Assembly (NCBI GenBank): GCA_003222555.1
Contig: QHWL01000149.1
Span: forward strand, 1-7,828
DNA: 7,828 bases
From: Acidobacteriota bacterium
GTDB taxonomy: Bacteria; Acidobacteriota; Vicinamibacteria; Vicinamibacterales; CAVVIG01
Direction: 5' to 3'
Shown here: one piece after another, positions 1 to 6,487 of the stretch
Position numbering within the stretch: position 1 is the first letter of the stretch
Layout of the letters: each line of letters begins with the position of its first letter
Notes under the pieces: model-generated
What the model was told of the DNA's origin: nothing
The model's input: only the letters and a program-made list of their open reading frames with translations
Database searches by the model: none
Made by a program: the position numbers and the translations under genes

Positions 1-237
1 CAATGCGTGTTCCAGTAACACGAACTGCCACGTGATCGCGAGGGAGTGCTAGACAAACATGCGATCTACTGACGCGGATCTATCCGCCGGCCATGGGAAG
101 CATTGTGCCCACCCGGACAATCCATTGTACGAGTGCGCCTAATTACCGGGCGGTGTCGGGCGATTACTGGTGAGTGCTCAGAGGATTGCGAACACGGGAC
201 AACTGGTTGGCCGATGCGGCCAAATTGTTGGCTTCAC
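1..237. other. Non-coding or unrecognised left-edge region
   Basis: I find no convincing gene on either strand here. Open frames that enter it are short, have cysteine- and arginine-rich translations without a recognisable domain, and run antisense into the response regulator gene. Base composition is visibly less GC-rich than in the genes that follow. Two structures stand out: a small inverted repeat at 74-87 (GCGGAT, two bases, ATCCGC) and the larger stem-loop at 200-230 listed separately. The segment is probably the downstream flank of the response regulator and of whatever lies left of the window. Confidence 0.5.
200..230 (-). terminator. Stem-loop just past the response regulator stop, possible terminator
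   Basis: TTGGCCG (207-213) and CGGCCAA (217-223) form a perfect 7-bp stem around the loop ATG. Outside a symmetric 3x3 internal loop, CAAC (200-203) pairs with GTTG (227-230). It lies 8 bases beyond the stop codon of the minus-strand regulator gene, where a terminator would be expected. There is no clear run of U after the stem on that strand, so it is not a classic intrinsic terminator; it could instead protect the 3' end of the mRNA. Confidence 0.4.
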
Positions 238-1615
238 TCAGGCGCCGCGCAGGCGCTTGGCCAGCTGACGCACGTCGAGTTTGTCCATCTTATATTTCAA
301 GGTACTCAGCGGAACTCCAAGATACTCTGCGGTCCCAGTAACATTCCATCCGCACTTTTCGAGTGCACGCAGAATGAAGTTCCGCTCGAAGGCGTTCGTG
401 GCCTCCTCGAATAAGCTTTCACTTTGCGAGCCCAGCGGCTCGAGCTGTGCAAAATGGAACTCGAGCGGCAGATCTTCTTCCGAGATGTACTCCTTGTCGC
501 TCACCGCGACGAGCCGCTCGATCAGATTCTCCAACTCGCGGATGTTTCCCGGCCACCAATACTTCTTCAGCATGATCGGTGATGCCCTGAATCTTCTTTC
601 TGAACCGCGCGTTGTAGCGGCGCAGAAAGAATTCGGTGAGCGGCGGGACGTCTTCGGTCCGATCCCGCAAAGGCGGAACCTTGATGGGGATGACGTTGAT
701 TCGATAGTAGAGATCCTCGCGGAATCGTCCATCCTTCACGGCCTTGTCGAGGTCGATGTTGGTTGCGGCGATCAGCCGGAATTCCGTCTTGATCAGTTTT
801 GTTCCGCCCACTCGTTCGATTTCGCCTTCCTGGATGGCGCGCAGCAGCTTGGCCTGAAGGTCGAGCCGAAGATCCCCGATTTCGTCCAGGAAAAGGGTGC
901 CGTTCGACGCGAGCTCGAACTTGCCGAGCTGTTGCCGGTGCGCGCCAGTGAACGCTCCGCGCTCGTGACCGAACAGGGCGCTCTCGACCAGCTCACGGGG
1001 GATCGCCGCGAGATTGACGGCGATGAACGGCGCGTCGGGATCGCCCGCCTCCCGGTGGATCAGACGTGCCAGCAGCTCCTTGCCGGTGCCGCTTTCGCCG
1101 AGAATGAGCACCGTTGCCGACAGCTTCGCAATCTTGTTCACTAAATCGATGATGTCTCGGGTGACCTTGCTCGGACCGACGATGAACTCGCGCTCGGTCT
1201 GGTCGGCGACCTGCGCGGACAAGGTGAGGACCTGACGGTTCAGGTCCTGGCGCTCGCTCGCGTTCCTCACGAGCGACCGCAGCTCGTCGTAGTCGAAGTC
1301 TTTGGTGATGTAATGGTAGGCGCCGTGCTTCATGGCCTGCACGGCGGTCTCGATTTCACTGATGGCCGAGATCATGATCACCTCGACCAGGGCGTAGTTC
1401 TCCTTGACGATCCGGAGCACTTCAAAGCCGCTGATGCCTGGCAGCTTCACGTCGAGCAGCATCAGGTCGATGTCTTCTCGGTTGAGAATTGGAAGGGCCG
1501 CCTCGCCGCTCGAGACGCGCAACACGCGGTACTCGCGCTTGAGGATCGCGGTCAGCGTATCCCGCATCCCCTCATCGTCGTCGACGATGAGGACCGTCTT
1601 GAGCTTGTGGGTCAT
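238..1615 (-). pseudogene. NtrC-family sigma-54 response regulator, frameshifted
   Basis: A two-component transcription activator of the NtrC/AtoC type, expected to act with RNA polymerase carrying sigma-54. From the ATG at 1615 the frame gives a receiver domain (residues about 5-120, acidic D12/D13, phosphoacceptor D55, K105). An AAA+ domain follows, with Walker A GESGTGKE (173-180), the sigma-54 contact loop GAFTGA (220-225) and Walker B FLDE (242-245). Near 560-575 the frame is lost. The rest (KKYWWPGNIRELEN, then a Fis-type helix-turn-helix GWNVTGTAEYLG) continues one frame over to the stop at 238. Compared with the usual spacing before WPGN about four residues are missing, consistent with an 11-base deletion; the intact protein would be about 462 residues. 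As it stands the product would lose its DNA-binding domain. Either a real mutation or an assembly error is possible. No sensor kinase is adjacent. The upstream in-frame ATG at 1777 is rejected because it lies inside the divergent gene and precedes the receiver domain by 54 unrelated residues. Confidence 0.85.
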
Positions 1616-1643
1616 CGACTGGCATCGAGGGGAAACCGGAAGT

Positions 1644-1672
1644 ATTGTGTCAGGCGGTTGACACTGTTGCAA
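1644..1672 (-). promoter_or_regulatory. Candidate sigma-70-type promoter for the response regulator
   Basis: Read on the minus strand, TTGCAA (1672-1667) is followed after 17 bases by CACAAT (1649-1644). Each hexamer matches the sigma-70 consensus at four of six positions and the spacing is ideal. Transcription would begin near 1637, giving a leader of about 20 bases before the ATG at 1615. The ribosome binding site on this leader is weak. The call rests on pattern match and position only. Confidence 0.35.
1647..1664. promoter_or_regulatory. Dyad between divergent genes, candidate operator
   Basis: GTGTCA (1647-1652) and TGACAC (1659-1664) form a perfect 6+6 inverted repeat separated by GGCGGT. 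It overlaps the candidate minus-strand -10 element and the plus-strand TTGACA, so a protein bound here could affect both directions. No regulator can be assigned. A chance dyad of this size is possible, but its position makes it a reasonable operator candidate. Confidence 0.35.
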
Positions 1673-1685
1673 GCCGTTCGATAAG
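1658..1685 (+). promoter_or_regulatory. Candidate promoter of the lipoate operon
   Basis: A perfect TTGACA (1658-1663) is followed after 16 bases by GATAAG (1680-1685), a four-of-six match to the -10 consensus. The predicted start of transcription, near 1692, is almost at the TTG start of the first gene (1695), so either that message is nearly leaderless or the true -10 element or translation start differs. AAGGT at 1683-1687 could serve as ribosome binding site only if transcription begins further upstream. Confidence 0.35.
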
Positions 1686-1694
1686 GTACGAGTT

Positions 1695-2036
1695 TTGTTG
1701 ACCTTTCTGTGGCTGCTTACCGGCGCAGCCTTCCTCGTGGCCCTCGGGGCGTTCGCCCGCGTCCGGCGGGTGTCCAAGCGGCTCGAACGGCTGAGCGAGT
1801 CGTACTGGGAGCTGCGCTACGAGCACGGACAGCTACGCTCGAGAATCGCCCGGCTAGAACCGGCGCAGCCGGTTTCTGGCGAGCACGACCCTGCGCAGCG
1901 GGTTTCTGGCCAGCACGACCCGGCGCAGCCGGCCCGCGGCGACTACCAGCATCAGCCCGGCGCCCAAACCGGTGCGACGGCATTTGTGCCCCTCTCATCG
2001 CTCAAACGGCCAAACGAGACGACCCTTGCCGAGTGA
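1695..2036 (+). CDS. Small membrane-anchored coiled-coil protein, function unknown
   Basis: I do not recognise this 113-residue protein. Residues 2-21 are a single hydrophobic helix (FLWLLTGAAFLVALGAFA) followed at once by basic residues (RVRRVSKR), so the N terminus is probably a membrane anchor with the rest in the cytoplasm. Residues 25-55 have the charged heptad-like pattern of a short coiled coil (RLERLSESYWELRYEHGQLR). Residues 56-85 are three 10-residue repeats of the PAQPVSGEHD type, encoded by a 30-bp tandem repeat, and the tail is low in structure. The start is TTG, with AAGGT 7 bases upstream; a second TTG follows directly. It opens the operon and its end overlaps the start of the dihydrolipoamide dehydrogenase gene by 11 bases, which suggests coupled translation. 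A link to dehydrogenase complex localisation is speculation. Confidence 0.6.
   Translation: MLTFLWLLTGAAFLVALGAFARVRRVSKRLERLSESYWELRYEHGQLRSRIARLEPAQPVSGEHDPAQRVSGQHDPAQPARGDYQHQPGAQTGATAFVPLSSLKRPNETTLAE
1860..1949 (+). repeat. 30-bp tandem repeat, three units, in frame
   Basis: Three adjacent 30-base units (1860-1889, 1890-1919, 1920-1949) share the pattern CNGCGCAGC-GGTTTCTGGC-NAGCACGAC. Units one and two differ at only a few positions; the third has diverged after its first 11 bases. The length is a multiple of three, so copy-number change would keep the reading frame. It encodes the PAQ-VSG-HD decapeptide repeats of the small membrane protein. Confidence 0.8.
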
Positions 2037-3444
2037 ACATGACGTCGTCGTCATCGGGGCCGGCACGGGCGGCTACGTTGCCGCGATCCGTGCCGCGCAG
2101 TTGGGCCTGAAGGTCGCCGTCGTCGAAAAACAACAGGCGCTCGGAGGTACGTGTCTGCTGTGGGGATGCATCCCGACCAAGGCGCTCCTCGAGCACGCCC
2201 ACGCGTTCAAGATCGTGCAGCACGCCAAGGAATGGGGCGTGAGGATCGGCGAAGGGGCGGTTTCGATCGACATGGTCGCGGTCCAGACGCGCAAAGATAG
2301 AGTGGTCACCGGCCTCAGCAGAGGAGTCGAGTTCCTCTTCAAGAAAAACAAGATCGATTGGATCAAAGGCACCGCGCGGCTTGCGGGCAACGGCGGCGTC
2401 GAGGTGTTCGAAGGCGAGAAGCAGACGCTGCGCGTCCGCAAAGAGATCATCGTGGCCACCGGGTCGGCGCCGAGAAGCGTGCCCGGGATCGAGCTCGATC
2501 GCAGGCGCATCATCACGAGCGACGAAGCCATCAACCTGAAAGAAGTGCCAAAGGCGATAGCCATCATGGGCAGCGGGGCGGTCGGCGTCGAGTTCGCGTC
2601 GATCTTCCGCCGCTTCGGCAGCGAGGTGACGATTCTGGAGTTGCTGCCACGGCTCGTGCCGGTCGAGGACGAAGCTGTGTCGGCGGAGCTGGAAAAGTCG
2701 TTCCGGAAACAGGGGATCACCAGTCACACGGGAGCGAAGGTCACGAGCGCCAAGGTGAGCGGCGCGGGTGTCGACATCGAGGCGCAACTGGCGGACGGCA
2801 GCACGCAGAGAATACGCGCCGACTATTTGCTGGTGGCGACGGGCCGGGGTCCAGTCACGGCCGGCCTCGACGCCGAGCGCGCGGGTCTGCTCCTCGAAAA
2901 CGGCTACGTCAAGGTCGATGCGCAGTACAGAACCAATGTCGCCGGGATTTCCGCCATCGGAGACGTCATCACACTTGGCACGGCCGGACACCCCCAGCTG
3001 GCGCATGTGTCGTCGGCCGAAGGCATCGCCGCTGCCGAGCGCACTGCGGGTCAGGAGATCCGGCCGATCAACTACGACCACGTGCCAGGGTGCACGTATT
3101 GCGATCCCGAGATCGGCAGTGTCGGTCTCACCGAGCGCGAGGCGAAAAAACGGGGCTTCGACGTTCGCGTGGGCACTTTTCCGTTCGGGGTTCTCGGGCG
3201 CGCCAAGATGGCTGGCGAGACTGAGGGATTCGTGAAGATCGTCGCCGACAAGAAGTACGACGAGGTGCTCGGTGTGCACATGATCGGGCTACGTTCGACC
3301 GAGCTCGTCGCGGAAGCGACGCTCGCGCTCCGACTGGAGTGCACAGTGGAAGAGCTAATCCGAACCATCCACGCGCATCCGACGATGGCCGAGGCCGTCG
3401 GCGAAGCGGCTCACGCCGCGCATGGAGCGGCGATACACATGTAG
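2026..3444 (+). CDS. lpdA: Dihydrolipoamide dehydrogenase (E3)
   Basis: A flavoprotein of 472 residues that reoxidises the dihydrolipoyl group of 2-oxoacid dehydrogenase complexes, passing electrons via FAD to NAD+. Visible features in order: the FAD-binding GAGTGG (11-16), the redox-active disulfide GGTCLLWGCIP with C43 and C48, and the NAD-binding GSGAVG (182-187) ending in an acidic residue (E205). Next come the second FAD motif ISAIGD (308-313) and the C-terminal catalytic pair H451 and E456 in HPTMAE. Length is normal for the family. An in-frame ATG at 1972 exists, but it lies deep in the preceding gene and adds 18 unrelated residues; TTG at 2026 places the FAD motif at the usual distance from the N terminus. 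That start overlaps the preceding gene by 11 bases. The E2 gene follows after 26 bases. Which complex it serves cannot be told, since E3 is often shared. Confidence 0.95.
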   Translation: MPSEHDVVVIGAGTGGYVAAIRAAQLGLKVAVVEKQQALGGTCLLWGCIPTKALLEHAHAFKIVQHAKEWGVRIGEGAVSIDMVAVQTRKDRVVTGLSRGVEFLFKKNKIDWIKGTARLAGNGGVEVFEGEKQTLRVRKEIIVATGSAPRSVPGIELDRRRIITSDEAINLKEVPKAIAIMGSGAVGVEFASIFRRFGSEVTILELLPRLVPVEDEAVSAELEKSFRKQGITSHTGAKVTSAKVSGAGVDIEAQLADGSTQRIRADYLLVATGRGPVTAGLDAERAGLLLENGYVKVDAQYRTNVAGISAIGDVITLGTAGHPQLAHVSSAEGIAAAERTAGQEIRPINYDHVPGCTYCDPEIGSVGLTEREAKKRGFDVRVGTFPFGVLGRAKMAGETEGFVKIVADKKYDEVLGVHMIGLRSTELVAEATLALRLECTVEELIRTIHAHPTMAEAVGEAAHAAHGAAIHM

Positions 3445-3470
3445 CGCGGGTTTTTGTCACGGGGAACGAT

Positions 3471-4721
<1,251 letters not shown>

Positions 4722-4782
4722 GATCGGGCCTGGCCTGCACGACCACAGCACGGGGGCCGACAAAAAGATCGGCTCCTTCGAG

Positions 4783-5460
4783 ATGAAACCAATCGAAATC
4801 CGCCGGCTCGGAAACGTGGCGTACGTCGAGGCGTTGGCGCTTCAACGTGCGCTTGTCGAGGATCGCCGCGCTGGCCGTATCGGCGACGTCCTGCTCCTGG
4901 TTGAGCATCCGCACGTCCTGACGCTCGGAGTCCGGGGCGACGGCGGTCGCTCGCACATCCTCGCATCGGCCGAAACGCTGGCCTTGCGAGGCATCGAGGT
5001 GCACGAAACCGGTCGCGGCGGCGATATCACCTACCATGGCCCCGGGCAGATTGTCGGGTACCCGATCGTCGATCTGCAGCCGGACCGCTGCGACGTGCAC
5101 CGGTACATCCGCGATCTCGAAGAAGTGCTGATTCGCGCCGTGGGCGAGCTCGGCGTCGAAGCAACGCGCGTTCCCGGATTGACAGGGGTCTGGGTCGGTC
5201 GTGAAAAGGTGGCCGCGATCGGCGTGCGCATTTCGCGCTGGGTGACGAGCCACGGTTTTGCGTTGAACGTGGACTCCGACGTCGAGTACTTCAACCTGAT
5301 CGTCCCGTGCGGCATTCCCGATCGAGGCGTCACGTCGCTCGGGCGGCTGCTTGGGGGGCCGGTCGATCGCAAGCTCGTTGAGGATTGCATCGTCGCGCAT
5401 TTTTGCGACGTGTTCGAGCGGGCGACGGTTCTGGCGGCATCGGTCGGAGAGACTCCTTGA
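4783..5460 (+). CDS. lipB: Octanoyltransferase LipB
   Basis: Transfers octanoate from octanoyl-acyl carrier protein to the target lysine of lipoyl domains, the first step of endogenous lipoate synthesis in the cytoplasm; LipA then inserts sulfur. The 225-residue protein has normal family length and shows RGGDITYHGPGQ (78-89), the EKVAAIGVRI segment with K142, THGFALN-type SHGFALNV, and IVPCGIPDRGVTSL with C176. From memory, the Lys/Cys acyl-transfer dyad of the Mycobacterium tuberculosis enzyme is K142/C176, and this protein has the same residues at the same numbers. The ATG at 4783 lacks an obvious ribosome binding site and sits 61 bases after the E2 stop; the frame stays open upstream but without a better start. 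Its position after E3 and E2 fits a single lipoate-dependent operon in which LipB prepares the E2 encoded just ahead of it. Confidence 0.95.
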   Translation: MKPIEIRRLGNVAYVEALALQRALVEDRRAGRIGDVLLLVEHPHVLTLGVRGDGGRSHILASAETLALRGIEVHETGRGGDITYHGPGQIVGYPIVDLQPDRCDVHRYIRDLEEVLIRAVGELGVEATRVPGLTGVWVGREKVAAIGVRISRWVTSHGFALNVDSDVEYFNLIVPCGIPDRGVTSLGRLLGGPVDRKLVEDCIVAHFCDVFERATVLAASVGETP

Positions 5461-5671
5461 CGGAAATGGTCGGCGGCCGCCCGCGCGCAGGCGTCTCAGC
5501 CATGGCGTTCATGTTCTGATCGGCCTCGTGGGGCGGCCGCCCTCGCGAGGTTCAATGGAAAGTGCGGAATGCTCTATAAGTGCTTATTAATCAATTACTT
5601 AAAGATAATGGTTCACGTGTGGAATATTTTTGCCGTGCTCGGGGTTTTATCCGCATCGAGAGGAAAACCTC
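5461..5671. other. Intergenic region lipB to ECF sigma gene
   Basis: No gene is supported here. It contains two copies of the palindrome GGCGGCCGCC (5472-5481 and 5532-5541), exactly 60 bases apart; each could fold on itself or pair with the other. After it comes an AT-rich island (about 5572-5612) that contrasts strongly with the GC-rich surroundings. The ribosome binding site GAGAGGA (5658-5664) of the sigma gene lies at the right end. Confidence 0.6.
5551..5609 (+). promoter_or_regulatory. AT-rich island, probable promoter region of the sigma gene
   Basis: Two -10-like hexamers are present: TATAAG (5575-5580), with a weak -35 TTCAAT (5551-5556) 18 bases upstream, and GATAAT (5604-5609) without a clear -35. 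TAAGT (5577-5581) and ACTTA (5597-5601) form a short inverted repeat between them. The low GC content suits DNA melting. I see no convincing ECF-type promoter pair (GGAAC with a downstream GTC), so autoregulation by the sigma factor is not supported by this sequence. Confidence 0.4.
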
Positions 5672-6295
5672 ATGCGGGATCCCAAAAACGAAGACCTTCT
5701 CACGCGACTCCAATCGGGAGACGACCGCGCGATCGACGAACTAGCCGACGCGTATAACTCGAAGATTTATCAGCTCGCATTCAGATATTTGCGGAACAAG
5801 GAAGACGCGGAAGAAATTACGCAGGACGTGTTGTTCAAGGTGTACCGAAACGTCGGGGCGTTCCGTGGTGACGCGGCGCTGTCGTCCTGGATTTACCGGA
5901 TCACATTCAACGCGGCGATGTCACGCCTGCGCACGGCGAGCTATCAGCGGTGGCAGGACGAGGAACAGCCCGCCGCTCTTGTTGATCGCGACGAGAGCGG
6001 CAGTGTTGCGCGCGCCGAGGTGGCCGATTGGTCGGACATGGCCGACGAGCGAGTGCTTCGTTCGCAGGTCCGGCGCCGGCTGTTCCGCGCCATCCTCGCG
6101 CTGCCGGCGATCTATCGCGCGCCCGTCGTGCTCCGCGACATTCAGGGGATGTCGACTGAAGAGGCAAGCGCGATGCTGCGGGTGAAAGACCAGACGCTCA
6201 AATCTCGGCTGCACCGCGGCCGCTTGATTCTCCGCAAGCAGCTCACGGATCTTGCCGGCGGTCTCACGCTCCATCGGCCGGTGTACGGGACTTAA
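5672..6295 (+). CDS. ECF-family RNA polymerase sigma factor (RpoE-like)
   Basis: An extracytoplasmic-function type sigma factor of 207 residues that would direct core RNA polymerase to a specific promoter set. Region 2 (about 24-90) is seen in YLRNKEDAEEITQDVLFKVY and AALSSWIYRITFNAAMSRLR. A variable linker (about 91-130) rich in Asp, Glu and Ala follows. Region 4 (about 133-190) shows LPAIYRAPVVLRDIQGMSTE, the EASAMLRVKDQTLKSRLHRG helix-turn-helix and a basic end. The ATG at 5672 is chosen because GAGAGGA lies 7 bases ahead; the in-frame ATG at 5630 adds 14 residues unlike the family and has no such site. No anti-sigma gene follows: the next gene converges on it. It could therefore be controlled by a distant anti-sigma factor or by transcription alone. 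The target genes cannot be inferred. Confidence 0.92.
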   Translation: MRDPKNEDLLTRLQSGDDRAIDELADAYNSKIYQLAFRYLRNKEDAEEITQDVLFKVYRNVGAFRGDAALSSWIYRITFNAAMSRLRTASYQRWQDEEQPAALVDRDESGSVARAEVADWSDMADERVLRSQVRRRLFRAILALPAIYRAPVVLRDIQGMSTEEASAMLRVKDQTLKSRLHRGRLILRKQLTDLAGGLTLHRPVYGT

Positions 6296-6296
6296 C

Positions 6297-6350
6297 GGGC
6301 GGGAGGGGCAGGTAGGGCGGGAAGGGCAGGTAGGACGCGAAGGGCATGAG
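6297..6350 (+). repeat. 18-bp G-rich tandem repeat, three units
   Basis: Units at 6297-6314, 6315-6332 and 6333-6350 follow the pattern GGGCGGGAAGGGCAGGTA. Units one and two differ at one base; the third is diverged. It begins one base after the sigma gene stop codon. Translated in one frame it would read as repeated GREGQV, but this is a by-product of the repeat. The first unit plus the next three bases (6297-6317) has four G-runs with short loops, which matches a canonical three-tetrad G-quadruplex pattern on the plus strand. Confidence 0.85.
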
Positions 6351-6375
6351 GCCGGCCTTTGCGGCCCTTCCCGCC
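6316..6375. terminator. Long inverted repeat between convergent genes, likely bidirectional terminator
   Basis: GGCGGGAAGGGC (6316-6327) is exactly complementary to GCCCTTCCCGCC (6364-6375), a perfect 12-bp stem with a 36-base loop. A competing small hairpin, GGCCG (6350-6354) with CGGCC (6362-6366), lies across the loop and right arm. It sits 20 bases past the sigma gene stop and about 110 bases past the stop of the opposing gene, so it could end transcription from both. There is no U-tract, so efficiency as an intrinsic terminator is uncertain. Confidence 0.45.
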
Positions 6376-6431
6376 TCTCCTGGCTAGCCCGCCGCTCCTG
6401 CCCCACCCCGCCCCTCCTGCCTAACCTGCCC

Positions 6432-6487
6432 ACCTGCCTCACCCGCCCTCGTGATCACAACCCGCCCCACCTGCCCTCGTGATCACA
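6432..6487 (-). repeat. 28-bp tandem duplication spanning the mdh-like stop codon
   Basis: On the minus strand two adjacent 28-base units (6487-6460 and 6459-6432) start with the same 15 bases, TGTGATCACGAGGGC, and match at 25 of 28 positions overall. The TGA stop of the malate-dehydrogenase-like gene lies within the first unit, so the second carries a relic copy of the gene's last bases. Downstream on the same strand the G-rich GGCAGGT and GGGGCGGGG theme continues to about 6376. Confidence 0.85.

Noticed and set aside
74..87. Short inverted repeat GCGGAT-CT-ATCCGC
   Set aside because: A two-base loop would force opening of the stem to 5 bp; with no neighbouring gene end visible it cannot be assigned as a terminator.
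281..1144. Long open frame (287 codons) on the plus strand opposite the response regulator
   Set aside because: Antisense to a gene with clear receiver and AAA+ motifs; its translation has no recognisable domain and is explained by GC-rich codon bias.
1709..2110. Alternative frames (plus and minus) over the small membrane protein gene
   Set aside because: They translate to Arg/Ala/Pro-rich low-complexity sequence, while the chosen frame gives a TM helix and coiled coil and has an upstream AAGGT.
2002..3279. Open frame of 425 codons on the minus strand
   Set aside because: Fully antisense to dihydrolipoamide dehydrogenase; composition is dominated by Arg, Asp and His, typical of a shadow frame.
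6252..6482. Small plus-strand frame with repeated GREGQV peptide
   Set aside because: The peptide repeat is the translation of the 18-bp intergenic repeat; the frame overlaps the sigma gene end and has no ribosome binding site, so it is unlikely to be a gene.
6297..6487. CRISPR-like repeats
   Set aside because: The units are directly tandem with no unique spacers, vary in length (18 and 28 bp), and no cas gene is nearby.
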